Shown: piece by piece, positions 17,425 through 26,131 of the stretch | How positions within the stretch are numbered: position 1 is the first letter of the stretch | How the letters are laid out: every line of letters begins with the position of its first letter | Source of the DNA: Haloferax sp046557615 | GTDB taxonomy: Archaea > Halobacteriota > Halobacteria > Halobacteriales > Haloferacaceae | Assembly (NCBI RefSeq): GCF_046557615.1 | Contig: NZ_JBKIII010000001.1 | Coordinates: 1,426,001 to 1,490,000 of the forward strand | Reading direction: 5' to 3' | DNA: 64,000 nucleotides | Program-made: the position numbers and the translations under genes | The notes under the pieces: generated by a model | The model's database searches: none | Seen by the model: only the letters and a program-made list of their open reading frames with translations | Told to the model about the DNA's origin: nothing

Positions 17425-18450
17425 TTACCGCGATTCGACCGCGTCGGCGATTCGTTCGACTGCTTCTTCGACATCTTCGCGCGAGACGTTTAGGTTCGTC
17501 GTGAGGCGGGTGTGGTACTCGCCGAATCCACCGCCGAGAACGTCTACAGACTCACAGAGTTCCACAAATTCGTCCGACGTCATCCCTGCGGCCTCGGAAT
17601 CGACGACGACGATGTTCGTGTCTGGCGTCGGGACCGAGAGGCCTTCGACGGCATCCAACCCTTCAGCGAGAATCTTTGCATTCGCGTGGTCGTCGGCGAG
17701 GCGGTCGATATTTTCGAGCGCAACGAGACCCGGTGCGGCGATGATACCGGCCTGTCGCATGCCGCCGCCGAACTGCTTGCGGACGCGAGTTGCGTCTTCG
17801 ATGAACTCCTCGGTGCCGACGAGCATCGACCCGACCGGCGCGCCGAGGCCCTTCGAGAGACAGAACATCACGCTGTCGGCGTGTTCTGCCATCGCGACGG
17901 GGTCTTCGTCGAGTGCGACACAGGCGTTGAGGACGCGCGCGCCGTCGAGGTGAACCGGAATCCCGAGGTCGTGTGCGGCCTGTGCTGCGGCGTCGATATC
18001 GGTTTTCGGGATGGCGATACCGCCACGGGCGTTGTGGGTGTTTTCGAGACAGAGCAGGCCGGTTCCGGCGATGTGGAGCGATTCTTCTCTCGCACCCTCG
18101 CGGACCTGTTCGGGTGTGGGCGCACCGCGCTCGCCAGCGTCGTAGGCGCGAACCTGAAGACTGGAGAGTTGGGCAAAACCACCGACTTCCCACTTGTAGA
18201 CGTGGGCTTTCGCATCGACGAGTGCCTCTTGGCCGGGGGCGGTGTGGACGCGAGCGGCGATTTGGTTGCCCATCGTGCCGGAGGGCACGAAGAGTCCGGC
18301 CTCTTTGCCGAATAACTCGGCGGCGCGCGCTTCGAGTTCGTTCACGGTCGGGTCGCCGCCGTAGACGTCGTCGCCAACGTCGGCGTCGCGGGCGGCCTGT
18401 CGCATCTCGTCGGACGGAAGCGTCACCGTGTCGCTTCGAAGGTCAATCAT
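17425..18450 (-). CDS. Threonine aldolase family PLP enzyme
   Basis: A 341-residue fold-type I PLP enzyme of the low-specificity threonine aldolase/beta-eliminating lyase family. MIDLRSDTVTLPSDEM starts at the family N-terminus, which fixes the ATG at 18450. GDDVYGGDPTVNELE follows, then LFVPSGTMGNQIA (phosphate and ring-stacking region), and the Schiff-base lysine is in FCLSKGLGAPVGS. It cleaves threonine or allo-threonine to glycine and acetaldehyde. It is divergent from the M29 aminopeptidase gene. Confidence 0.9.
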   Translation of the reverse strand: MIDLRSDTVTLPSDEMRQAARDADVGDDVYGGDPTVNELEARAAELFGKEAGLFVPSGTMGNQIAARVHTAPGQEALVDAKAHVYKWEVGGFAQLSSLQVRAYDAGERGAPTPEQVREGAREESLHIAGTGLLCLENTHNARGGIAIPKTDIDAAAQAAHDLGIPVHLDGARVLNACVALDEDPVAMAEHADSVMFCLSKGLGAPVGSMLVGTEEFIEDATRVRKQFGGGMRQAGIIAAPGLVALENIDRLADDHANAKILAEGLDAVEGLSVPTPDTNIVVVDSEAAGMTSDEFVELCESVDVLGGGFGEYHTRLTTNLNVSREDVEEAVERIADAVESR

Positions 18451-18568
18451 TAGTCGAACCAACCCCGGCGAGTGAGAAATAATCGGTGGTCGGAGCGACG
18501 GCGACGGGCCGGAATCCAAACATTGCACTCCGAAAGGTGTTTGCCACCGTACATCCCACATGCGCGGT

Positions 18569-19654
18569 ATGGACCCGCGCATCCGCGAACACGCACAGAC
18601 CATCGTTGACCACTCCACCCAAGTCGAAGCAGGCGACAAGGTCGTCGTCGCCGCCCCACCTGTCGCCGACGACCTCGTAACGGCACTGAACGAACTCCTC
18701 GGCGAGCGCGGGGCCTACGTCGTCAACACCAACAACAACCCGCGGTTCATGCGGGCGTACCTCCGAAATTCGGAGCAAGACGAGTTCGAGACACCCGAAC
18801 ACCTGCTCGCACTGTTCGAAGAAGCAGACGTCCTCATCCGCGTCCGCGCCGAGACGAACGCGACCGAACAGAGCGACATCTCGCCGGAGACGAACGCCGC
18901 GTGGAAACGCGCCTACAAACCAGTTCAGGCAGAAGCCCTCTCGAAGCGCTGGTGTCTCACCCAGTACCCTGCACCGGGCAGTGCGCAACTCGCCAGCATG
19001 AGTACCGAGGCCTACGAGAACTTCGTCTACGACGCGGTCAGCCTCGACTGGGAGGCACAAGAAGCGCTCCAAGCAGAGATGGTCGAGATTCTCAACGACG
19101 CCGACGAGGTGCGCATCAAATCCGGCGACGAGACGGACGTGACGATGAGCATCGAGGGGAACACCGCCATCAACGACAAAGGGATGCACAACCTCCCCGG
19201 CGGCGAAGTGTTCACCGCACCGGTCAAGGATTCGGTAGAGGGCGAGGTGTACTTCGACCTGCCGCTGTACCGACAGGGCCGCGAAGTCTCGGGCGTCCGC
19301 GTGACGTTCGAAGACGGCGAAGTCGTGGACTACTCCGCCGAGGGCAACGAAGAAGTCCTCGATGGTGTGTTCAACACCGACGACGGCGCACGCTTCCTCG
19401 GCGAACTCGGTATCGGTATGAACCGCAGTATCGACCGCTTCACGTACAACATGCTCTTCGACGAGAAGATGGGCGACACCGTCCACATGGCCGTCGGTGC
19501 GGCCTACCCCGAGACCGTGGGCGACGAGAACGAGGTCAACGAGAGTGCCGAACACGTGGACATGATCGTGGACATGTCCGAAGACTCTGTCATCGAAGTC
19601 GATGGCGAAGTCGTCCAGCGCAACGGAACGTTCGTGTTCGAAGACGACTTCTAA
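18569..19654 (+). CDS. M29-family metalloaminopeptidase
   Basis: A 361-residue cytosolic peptidase of the thermophilic aminopeptidase (AmpS/T) family. Seen: the N-terminal domain MDPRIREHAQTIVDHSTQV; AYENFVYDAVSLDW near the end of the N-domain; LPGGEVFTAPVKDSVEG carrying the metal-ligand Glu; FLGELGIGMNRSID; and HMAVGAAYPET near the C-terminus. It releases N-terminal amino acids using a cocatalytic metal pair. An ATG three codons upstream (18560) is an alternative start. Confidence 0.87.
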   Translation: MDPRIREHAQTIVDHSTQVEAGDKVVVAAPPVADDLVTALNELLGERGAYVVNTNNNPRFMRAYLRNSEQDEFETPEHLLALFEEADVLIRVRAETNATEQSDISPETNAAWKRAYKPVQAEALSKRWCLTQYPAPGSAQLASMSTEAYENFVYDAVSLDWEAQEALQAEMVEILNDADEVRIKSGDETDVTMSIEGNTAINDKGMHNLPGGEVFTAPVKDSVEGEVYFDLPLYRQGREVSGVRVTFEDGEVVDYSAEGNEEVLDGVFNTDDGARFLGELGIGMNRSIDRFTYNMLFDEKMGDTVHMAVGAAYPETVGDENEVNESAEHVDMIVDMSEDSVIEVDGEVVQRNGTFVFEDDF

Positions 19655-19694
19655 TCGAAGCCTTGGTCTAACATTTCAAACGACGCAACCCATA

Positions 19695-19755
19695 CATTTC
19701 CACTGGAGTCAGAAATCTAACCAGAGCGCAGTCGCTCGTTTTTCCAGTGGAAATG
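19695..19755. repeat. Nested inverted repeat with inner T-tailed hairpin between convergent genes
   Basis: The outer arms are perfect 13-mers: CATTTCCACTGGA at 19695-19707 and TCCAGTGGAAATG at 19743-19755. Inside the 35-nt loop a second hairpin GAGCG-CAGT-CGCTC (19724-19737) is followed directly by GTTTTT. It lies about 40 bp after the aminopeptidase stop and about 75 bp after the end of the opposing lrp gene. It could be a bidirectional terminator or a small structured RNA. Confidence 0.6.
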
Positions 19756-19830
19756 GAGGGCCGTCAAAGAAGCGGGAGAAGCCGCGACGCACCGCTGTTA
19801 GCCGGGCGTGTAGTGGAAGAAAGGGGGGTG

Positions 19831-20289
19831 TTACTCTTCGATGTCCAGTTCGAACTGTTCGTTTTCGGAGACAGAGTTGAGGACCACCGAGGTGTTGGAT
19901 TCGCGGATGTCGGCATCCGTGAGCAGCTTCTTAATCTGCGAGTTCATGCCGTCGGTGTCACGGAACTTGCCGATGGCGATGATGTCGTAGTCACCGGTGA
20001 CCTCGTAGACCGAAATCATCTGCTTTTCTGCGCGCAGACGTTCGGTAATCTCTGGGAGCGCAGACCCTTCGACTTTCAGCTGGATGACTGCCGTCACGTC
20101 GTAGCCGAGTGCGTCGTAGTTGACGCGGGGAGTGTAGCCTTCGATGACGCCTTGGTCTTCGAGGTCTCGGAGGTGATTCGAGACCGTCGTCACCGAAACG
20201 TCGAGTTCTTCGGCGAGGCTTCGGAGACTTGCGCGACCGTCGCCCAGTAGTGCATTGATGAGGTTGGCGTCGAGGTTTTCGTACGTCAT
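19831..20289 (-). CDS. lrp: Lrp/AsnC family transcriptional regulator
   Basis: A 152-residue feast/famine regulator. The N-terminal HTH is at residues 1-60 (LDANLINALLGDGRASLRSLAEEL; VSVTTVSNHLRDLEDQGVIEGY), and the C-terminal ligand-binding ASNC domain is at about 65-145 (YDVTAVIQLKVEGSALPEI; VYEVTGDYDIIAIGKF). It is divergent from glnA with a 126-bp shared promoter interval, which suggests control of glutamine synthetase and nitrogen metabolism. It should form dimers or octamers that bind amino acids. The effector is unknown. Confidence 0.88.
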   Translation of the reverse strand: MTYENLDANLINALLGDGRASLRSLAEELDVSVTTVSNHLRDLEDQGVIEGYTPRVNYDALGYDVTAVIQLKVEGSALPEITERLRAEKQMISVYEVTGDYDIIAIGKFRDTDGMNSQIKKLLTDADIRESNTSVVLNSVSENEQFELDIEE

Positions 20290-20316
20290 TACATTCAGAG
20301 ACCGTCTGGGGGCATT

Positions 20317-20340
20317 AGAATTTTACGAATATCCAATTCT
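20317..20340. promoter_or_regulatory. Inverted repeat in lrp-glnA intergenic region, candidate Lrp operator
   Basis: The arms AGAATT (20317-20322) and AATTCT (20335-20340) are separated by 12 nt of A/T-rich sequence. The site lies about where the lrp promoter should be and 40-60 bp upstream of the glnA TATA box. Binding by Lrp is an inference from position only. Confidence 0.35.
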
Positions 20341-20378
20341 GTGGCAAAGCGCGGGGAATTGCATTAAGCGGTAAGGTC

Positions 20379-20384
20379 TTTATA
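20379..20384 (+). promoter_or_regulatory. glnA TATA box
   Basis: TTTATA is centred about 34 nt upstream of the ATG at 20416. Initiation about 26 nt downstream would give a leader of only a few bases. It would also place the upstream in-frame GTG at 20404 at or before the transcript start, which argues for the ATG. Confidence 0.6.
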
Positions 20385-20415
20385 GTGCGGGTGTTCGAAT
20401 CGTGTGTCCAGGAAC

Positions 20416-21786
20416 ATGACGGACGAACACGCCATCACCGACGGCGGCCTGAGCGCAGAAGCACAGGCAGTCGTCGACAAAATTGAAGAAGAGAATGTCG
20501 ACTTCCTCCGCTTGCAGTTTACCGACATTCTTGGCACCGTGAAGAACGTCTCCATTCCGGCCTCACAGGCCGAAAAGGCGTTCACTGAAGGCATCTATTT
20601 CGACGGCTCCTCCATCGACGGGTTCGTCCGGATTCAGGAATCCGACATGCGCCTCGAGCCCGACGCGTCCACCTTCGAAATCCTCCCATGGCGGAAGACC
20701 GAAGAGAGCGCCGCAGGCCGTCTCATCTGCGACGTGTTCAACACCTCGACGGGCGAGCCGTTCAGCGGCGACCCGCGTGGCGTCCTCAAAGACGCACTCG
20801 AACGCGCAGACGAACTCGGCTACGACGTCAACGCCGCACCCGAACCGGAGTTCTTCCTCTTCCAGGAAGACGAGGACGGACGCGCGACGACGAAGACGAA
20901 CGACGCCGGTGGCTACTTCGACATGGCCCCGAAGGACCTCGCTTCGGACGTCCGTCGTGACATCATCTTCGGCCTCGAAAGCATGGGCTTCGACATCGAA
21001 GCCTCGCACCACGAAGTTGCCGAAGGCCAGCACGAAATCAACTTCACGTACGACGACGCGCTCGCAACCGCCGACAACGTGGCAACGTTCCGGTCTGTCG
21101 TCCGCGCTATCGCGGCACAGCACGACCTCCACGCGACGTTCATGCCAAAGCCAATCGCCAAAATCAACGGCTCGGGTATGCACACGCACATCTCGCTGTT
21201 CCAGAACGGCGAAAACGCGTTCCACGATGACGACGACGAGTTCAACCTGAGCGAGACGGCAAAGCAGTTCGTCGCGGGTATCCTCGAACACGCGCCTGCT
21301 GTCACCGCCGTGTGTGACCCGACGGTCAACTCCTACAAGCGTCTCGTCCCCGGCTACGAAGCACCGGTGTACGTCGCATGGTCCGACCGCAACCGCTCTG
21401 CGCTCATCCGCAAGCCAGCCGCACGCACGCCTGCCGCAAGCCGTATCGAAGCGCGCTTCCCCGACCCATCGTGTAACCCGTACCTCGCACTCGCCGCGCT
21501 CATCCACGCTGGTCTCGACGGTATCGAGAAGGGCCTCGAATGCCCCGACCCGGTCCGCGAGAACATCTACGAGTTCGACGAAGCCAAGCGCGAAGAGTAC
21601 GGCATCGACGTGCTGCCGGGTAACCTCGGCGAGGCAATCGACGCTCTCGAAGAAGACGAAGTCATCCAGAACGCTCTCGGTGAACACGTCTATGAGAAGT
21701 TCGTCGAAGCCAAGCGCGCCGAGTACGACGACTACCGTATCGCAGTCTCCCAGTGGGAGCTCGACCGGTACCTCGAAAAGTACTGA
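20416..21786 (+). CDS. glnA: Glutamine synthetase, type I
   Basis: A 456-residue ATP-dependent ligase forming glutamine from glutamate and ammonia; family members act as dodecamers. Seen: LRLQFTDILGTVKNVSIPAS and YFDGSSIDGFVRIQESDM in the N-domain; APEPEFFLFQ (metal-site Glu); GQHEINF; KINGSGMHTHISLF (the His/Glu ATP-metal loop); NRSALIRKPA and EARFPDPSCNPYLALAA (glutamate/ATP contacts). I chose the ATG at 20416 on promoter spacing over the GTG at 20404. The divergent lrp gene suggests nitrogen control. Confidence 0.96.
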   Translation: MTDEHAITDGGLSAEAQAVVDKIEEENVDFLRLQFTDILGTVKNVSIPASQAEKAFTEGIYFDGSSIDGFVRIQESDMRLEPDASTFEILPWRKTEESAAGRLICDVFNTSTGEPFSGDPRGVLKDALERADELGYDVNAAPEPEFFLFQEDEDGRATTKTNDAGGYFDMAPKDLASDVRRDIIFGLESMGFDIEASHHEVAEGQHEINFTYDDALATADNVATFRSVVRAIAAQHDLHATFMPKPIAKINGSGMHTHISLFQNGENAFHDDDDEFNLSETAKQFVAGILEHAPAVTAVCDPTVNSYKRLVPGYEAPVYVAWSDRNRSALIRKPAARTPAASRIEARFPDPSCNPYLALAALIHAGLDGIEKGLECPDPVRENIYEFDEAKREEYGIDVLPGNLGEAIDALEEDEVIQNALGEHVYEKFVEAKRAEYDDYRIAVSQWELDRYLEKY

Positions 21787-21891
21787 ACGCGCCTCGAATT
21801 CCGACTCTTACATTCTTTCGAACTCGAATCCCGAGCCGTCGGCTTCGACGCTGACGAACACTCTTGAGCCAGCGCACGCAATCGTACACCG

Positions 21892-22098
21892 ATGTCACTC
21901 GTCACCGGTCTCGGTCTCGTCGCCGTCGGTGCAGTCCTCATTTTCTTCTCGAAGGACATGCTCTTCGCCCGGCGATTCGGCCCGATAACTGATGGAGCGC
22001 GCTCCAGTGAGACGGGTGGTGTTGCGTTCCGGTTTCTCGGAGTTATCTGCGTCCTCGTCGGCGTCGCCAAACTGGTCGCGCCGCTCGTCGGGTGGTAG
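21892..22098 (+). CDS. 68-residue two-helix membrane protein
   Basis: A small hydrophobic protein: MSLVTGLGLVAVGAVLIFFSK forms the first helix, followed by a basic loop (FARRFGPITDGARSSETGG) and a second helix FRFLGVICVLVGVAKLVAPL. It has no recognised family. It lies between glnA and the convergent PAP2 gene with a 30-bp gap to the latter. Codon use and composition fit a real gene. Confidence 0.6.
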   Translation: MSLVTGLGLVAVGAVLIFFSKDMLFARRFGPITDGARSSETGGVAFRFLGVICVLVGVAKLVAPLVGW

Positions 22099-22128
22099 GC
22101 GGGAAAGCCGAAGCGAGAGGAAGAGAGG

Positions 22129-23070
22129 TTAGTCGGCGTTCGATGCGACCTGCGACGACCCGAGTGCCCCTTGCAACTGCGGGGCGACGAGGATGAACGC
22201 GACGACCACAGCAGTCCCGACAACCATGAGCGGGAGTGGCGCGTCGAGCGCGTCGAGGCCACCCCACAACCCGCCCGCGACGGCCAGTGCGCCGAACGCG
22301 ACGGGGAACGAGAGCGTCGGAAGCGACTCGTGGTCGGAGAGGCGCGTCCACCCGACGAATCCGCCGAGTGACCCGCCGAGTGCCGCCGCGGCGTGTTCCG
22401 TGTGGCCCGGGCCGCCGAAGGCGAGGACGGTACCGAGCGCGACGAGACCGAGGACGGCAGAGAGGCCGAAGACGCGAGCAGGGTCGAGTAGGCCCGTTTC
22501 CTCGTCTACCGCGACGGTGAAGAGGACTTTCAGGAGGCCGAGGCCGAGGAGGACGCCGACGACCACGTCGATGCCGTAGTGGACGCCGATGACGACCCGC
22601 GAGAGCGCGACGAGACCGACGATGACTGCCGCGGCGACGACGCGACGACGGCGGTCCCAGATGTCGAGCATGACCGCAGCAGCGCCGTAGACGACGGTCG
22701 CTCCGAGGGCGTGGCCGCTGGGGAAGCCAAACCCGTCGTCGGTCGTAAAGGAGACGAACAGGTCGGCGAGCGGCGTGGGCCACGCGGGTGCAGCAGGTAT
22801 CGCCGCTGTCGGTGGACGCGGGAGCGCGAAGCCGACTTTGAGTGCCGTGACGAGCGCGAGCGACGCGAACGCGAGGCCGACGAACGTCGCAGCGACCTGT
22901 CGCGGGCGCTTCGTGAGTCGCGGGCGAGCGAGCCAGTACATCGACGTGAAGACGAGAAAGTAGAACCACTGGTCGCCGAGTTGGGTGAGAAGCCCGAACA
23001 GAAACACGAGTACGTCGGGTGCGTTGGCGAGTGCGTTCTCGCCGATGCCACGCGTCTGCAAGAGCATCAT
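22129..23070 (-). CDS. PAP2-superfamily membrane phosphatase
   Basis: A 313-residue polytopic protein with the three acid-phosphatase motifs: KVGFALPRP (K-x6-RP, about residues 62-70), the PSGHA motif in GFPSGHALGATVVY, and SRVVIGVHYGIDVVVG (SRxxxxxHxxxD). It probably dephosphorylates lipid or isoprenoid phosphates at the membrane. Its start is 2 nt downstream of the stop of the BrkB-family gene, so the two form an operon. A long overlapping frame (22043-23119) is arginine-rich and is a shadow. Confidence 0.88.
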   Translation of the reverse strand: MMLLQTRGIGENALANAPDVLVFLFGLLTQLGDQWFYFLVFTSMYWLARPRLTKRPRQVAATFVGLAFASLALVTALKVGFALPRPPTAAIPAAPAWPTPLADLFVSFTTDDGFGFPSGHALGATVVYGAAAVMLDIWDRRRRVVAAAVIVGLVALSRVVIGVHYGIDVVVGVLLGLGLLKVLFTVAVDEETGLLDPARVFGLSAVLGLVALGTVLAFGGPGHTEHAAAALGGSLGGFVGWTRLSDHESLPTLSFPVAFGALAVAGGLWGGLDALDAPLPLMVVGTAVVVAFILVAPQLQGALGSSQVASNAD

Positions 23071-23072
23071 TG

Positions 23073-24434
23073 TTAGCTGCGACGTTCTCGAACCGCATCA
23101 ACGGCGCGGCTTGGAACACCGAGGGCGTTCAGGCCGATACCGAAGATGACGAAGAGGACGTAGAGTCCGAGCGTCGAGAGGAAGATGACGAGCATCGCAA
23201 AGACCGCGATGAGGTCCGACTGGAGGTAGTAAAACGCCCCCAGCGTGAGCACGGTACCGTAGAGGAGAACGAGATACGGCCCCCACCCACGGGCTTTGCC
23301 GCGCCGCATCCGGCGACGGACGTACCGCTTCATCTCGGCTTCGAGTTTGGGCTTTTCTACCGTCCGCTCGGTCACGTCACTCTCGAAAGAATCGAGGTCT
23401 GCGCGAAGCTCTTCGACGCGCGATTCGAGTTCTTCGATGTCGGGCGCACCGCGGGGAGAGACAGACGAGTTGGGCTGGTCGTCACCAGCGCCCTCGCCTC
23501 CGTGCGGTCCATCGTTGTCACCTCGGTCGTCGCTCATATCCGTATGCCCTTCATGTCGGACTCCCTGATGTTGTACCTGCCGGTCCATTTCGCTTCCGTG
23601 GTCACCACCGTCACCACCACGGCCCGGCCCGTTCTCGGGGGCATCGACAGGTAATTCGTCACTATCGCCGAGCAAGACGGCGTTGACGACGGCACCCGCG
23701 AGGAGAATCACGCCCGAAAAGTAGAACCACGTGACGAGAAGCAAGACCGACCCGAGTGCGCCCGCAATCGACCCCGCGGTGTACTGCGTGTAAATCCCGA
23801 ATCCGACGCCGAGTAAGGTCCACCCGACGGCGGCGACGAGCGTCCCCGGAATGACCTGCCGAGGCCGGAGTTTCATGTCGGGAAAGACGTAGTAGAGCGG
23901 GAAGAACGCGACACAGAGCGTTATGAACAGAACGAGCGGCGAGAGGTACTGCACGAACGGAAGTTCGAGCAAGGCGATGAGCGCCGTGAGTGCCGCGACG
24001 CCGACCGTCCCGAGGCCGATGCTGACGAGCGCGATGATGCCATCTTTGAGTTGGTCGAGGATGCCACCGGATTCGGACCCGTAGATGCGCGAGAAGGCGA
24101 TATCGAGGCCACGGAAGAGTTTGAGTGCACCCCAGACGGAGAGACCGAGACTCACGATACCGATACTCCCTTGACCGGTCTGGTCTTCGAGTGCTCGCTG
24201 GACTATCCCCTGACCGGCGGGCACGAGGTACTGGTTGATCAGTTCCTCGAGTTGTGCTTGTAGTTCCGCACCACCAATCGCGGTCGTCACGACCACCGCG
24301 AGGACGAGCAGCGGAACCAGCGAGACGAGCGCGTAGTACGAGATACTCGCCGCGAGAAAAGTGATTTCTCTGTCCTGTATCGTTTCGACGACGGTCCGAG
24401 CGAGGGAGACGATTTCGCGGATTCGCGCGCTCAC
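23073..24434 (-). CDS. YihY/BrkB family membrane protein with charged insert and extra C-terminal helices
   Basis: A 453-residue protein. The N-terminal ~270 residues match the YihY/BrkB family of about six helices (ITFLAASISYYALVSLVPLLVL; GSVLLLVTWFYFSGVILLAGA). A hydrophilic insert with GRGGDGGDHGSEMDR and a short coiled-coil-like stretch (ELESRVEELRADLDSFESDV) follows. Two further helices near the C-terminus (YLVLLYGTVLTLGAFYYL; VFAMLVIFLSTLGLYVLFV) are beyond the normal family length of about 290. The family is often mislabelled RNase BN; its function is unclear. Confidence 0.85.
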   Translation of the reverse strand: MSARIREIVSLARTVVETIQDREITFLAASISYYALVSLVPLLVLAVVVTTAIGGAELQAQLEELINQYLVPAGQGIVQRALEDQTGQGSIGIVSLGLSVWGALKLFRGLDIAFSRIYGSESGGILDQLKDGIIALVSIGLGTVGVAALTALIALLELPFVQYLSPLVLFITLCVAFFPLYYVFPDMKLRPRQVIPGTLVAAVGWTLLGVGFGIYTQYTAGSIAGALGSVLLLVTWFYFSGVILLAGAVVNAVLLGDSDELPVDAPENGPGRGGDGGDHGSEMDRQVQHQGVRHEGHTDMSDDRGDNDGPHGGEGAGDDQPNSSVSPRGAPDIEELESRVEELRADLDSFESDVTERTVEKPKLEAEMKRYVRRRMRRGKARGWGPYLVLLYGTVLTLGAFYYLQSDLIAVFAMLVIFLSTLGLYVLFVIFGIGLNALGVPSRAVDAVRERRS

Positions 24435-24495
24435 GTATCACCCGAACGACACGCGAGACAAAGAAACTACCCCGAATTAGACAGTCAGGTTCGCT

Positions 24496-25632
24496 TCAGG
24501 CTTCGGGGTCCAAAGAGGCCGTCGCCTCTCGAATTTCGGCGATGGTTGCGTCCGTCTTGAACGCGGTTCCGTGATAGTGAGCGTCGGTCGCTTCGAATCC
24601 GGCCTCGCGGATGGCTTCGAGGAACTCCTCCATCTTCGGGGCAGAGCGGCCCCAGAGTTTCGTGAGTCGGTGCTGGTCGAAGTGTGTCGGTTGGTCGAGT
24701 TCACCTTCGAGCGTGTCGAGCATCTTGCGGGCGCGTTTGGCGCTGTCGAAGTCGTCGGTAATCTCGTCACGAACGTCCGCGACGAACGCTGGGTCGCAGA
24801 TGGGGCCGAGCCAAATCGGGCCTGCTTCGAGGATGCGCGTCGAACCGCAGTTCGAACATTCTTCGGGCGGGTGCGCGACGAGCGAGGCTTCGTGTTCGCG
24901 GTGGAGACAGTCTTCGCAGTTGTAGACGAAGCCGGTCGATTCGAGGAGTTCGTCGGCTTTCGTGGCGCGTCCGTCGAGTTCGAGGTAGGTGCGGGCGTAG
25001 TGACGCGTCGCGTGCGAGAGAATCGGAATCGCGGCTTTGTCGTGGCGGGCGGCGGTGCGGACGAGTGCGCCGATGAGGACGCGAAGGCCCATCTCCGAGT
25101 GATAGTCGGTATTCTGCGGGAGACAGCCATACTTTCGAATCCCACTCTTCTGGTGTGCGCCACAGAGGGGAGCGGTGTCGGTTGCGGTGACACACACGAG
25201 GTCGCGGGTGTTCGCCATTGCGGGGTCGGCAAAGGGCATGGGCGTCCCGAACGGGTCGAGGTCCACGATGTCGAAGACGGTCTCAGAGTCGTAGAGGAGG
25301 CCGTTCGCGTTGCGGTGGACTGCCTCGCCGTCGAAGCCGTTGTGGTCGAGGTTGTGTTGAGCGAGTTCGACCGCGTCGGGGTCGAGGTCGGCGCAAGTCA
25401 CGTCGTAGCCTTCGTTGGCGGCTCGAACACCACGAATCCCGGAGGCGGCCATCGCGTCGAGATACGTCTGGGCGCGGGGTTCACGTTCTTTGTAGGCACG
25501 AAGGACGGCCACCGTCACGTCACGGTTCAACTCCTGTGTCGGGTTGTAGAAGACGCCGTCACCGGTCCCTTCTGACGCGCCGTCTCGGGCGTCAGCGACC
25601 TCGATTTCGACGCCTCCCTCGCTCACGAACAT
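24496..25632 (-). CDS. trm1: tRNA (guanine26-N2)-dimethyltransferase Trm1
   Basis: A 378-residue SAM-dependent enzyme that makes m2,2G26 in tRNA. Seen: GVFYNPTQELNRDVTV near residue 28; the SAM motif YLDAMAASGIRGVRA with VTCADLDPDAVELA; the catalytic VDLDPFGTPMPF; and a C-terminal zinc-binding pair CEDC (about 240) and CSNCG (about 262). The length matches archaeal Trm1. The start ATG at 25632 leads into VEIEVADA, as in relatives. It is divergent from the SWIM-domain gene. Confidence 0.94.
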   Translation of the reverse strand: MFVSEGGVEIEVADARDGASEGTGDGVFYNPTQELNRDVTVAVLRAYKEREPRAQTYLDAMAASGIRGVRAANEGYDVTCADLDPDAVELAQHNLDHNGFDGEAVHRNANGLLYDSETVFDIVDLDPFGTPMPFADPAMANTRDLVCVTATDTAPLCGAHQKSGIRKYGCLPQNTDYHSEMGLRVLIGALVRTAARHDKAAIPILSHATRHYARTYLELDGRATKADELLESTGFVYNCEDCLHREHEASLVAHPPEECSNCGSTRILEAGPIWLGPICDPAFVADVRDEITDDFDSAKRARKMLDTLEGELDQPTHFDQHRLTKLWGRSAPKMEEFLEAIREAGFEATDAHYHGTAFKTDATIAEIREATASLDPEA

Positions 25633-25734
25633 ATCTCAATTCGCCCGTGGGGGCGGAAACCGATTGCGATGCGCCGCGCCGGTCGATTACTACGGCACCG
25701 AATGGGTTTTGACCGCGACTCTCGAAGCGAGCGT

Positions 25735-26079
25735 GTGGACACGGCCGAAGCGTGGCGAGCGGCGCTTGCCGAGGCAGGTAAGTTAGCGCCGGATATCGTC
25801 CAGCAAATCGTGGATGCCCACGGAAAGAGAGGCATTCAGGCCATCGAAGCCGTCTCCGAAAAGCGAGTCAAACGCTACCGCGACTTCGACGTGGTCGTCG
25901 GCTACGACGACGAGTACGTGGTCGAAGACCGCGGGTGTACGTGTAAGGACTCGCACTACAACCTCGACCCCGACGAAGGCGAGCGATGTTGGCACGTTCT
26001 CGCCGTAGACATCGCCGACGCCCTCGACGAAGTGGATTACCACGACATGTGGTACTCAGACGTTCGTGAATTTTTGTAA
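25735..26079 (+). CDS. SWIM zinc-finger protein
   Basis: A 114-residue protein with a C-terminal SWIM motif: CTCKDSHYNLDPDEGERCWH gives C-x-C...C-x-H zinc ligands. The N-terminal part is helical (AWRAALAEAGKLAPDIVQQI). SWIM domains bind DNA or proteins; archaeal examples are mostly uncharacterised. I place the start at the GTG at 25735 because GGTTTT lies about 25 nt upstream, the spacing seen for leaderless genes here; ATGs at 25702 and 25669 are alternatives. It is followed by the propeller gene on the same strand. Confidence 0.75.
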   Translation: MDTAEAWRAALAEAGKLAPDIVQQIVDAHGKRGIQAIEAVSEKRVKRYRDFDVVVGYDDEYVVEDRGCTCKDSHYNLDPDEGERCWHVLAVDIADALDEVDYHDMWYSDVREFL

Positions 26080-26131
26080 GTGGTACCGACCACAACGCTT
26101 TCTGAATCGCGCGACCAAGCCGAACTAAGGG

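Noticed and set aside
20563..21687. Long minus-strand frame inside glnA
   Set aside because: Antisense shadow caused by high GC and codon bias; glnA on the plus strand is certain.
22043..23119. Arginine-rich minus-strand frame over the PAP2 gene
   Set aside because: The alternative frame 22129-23070 has all three PAP2 motifs.
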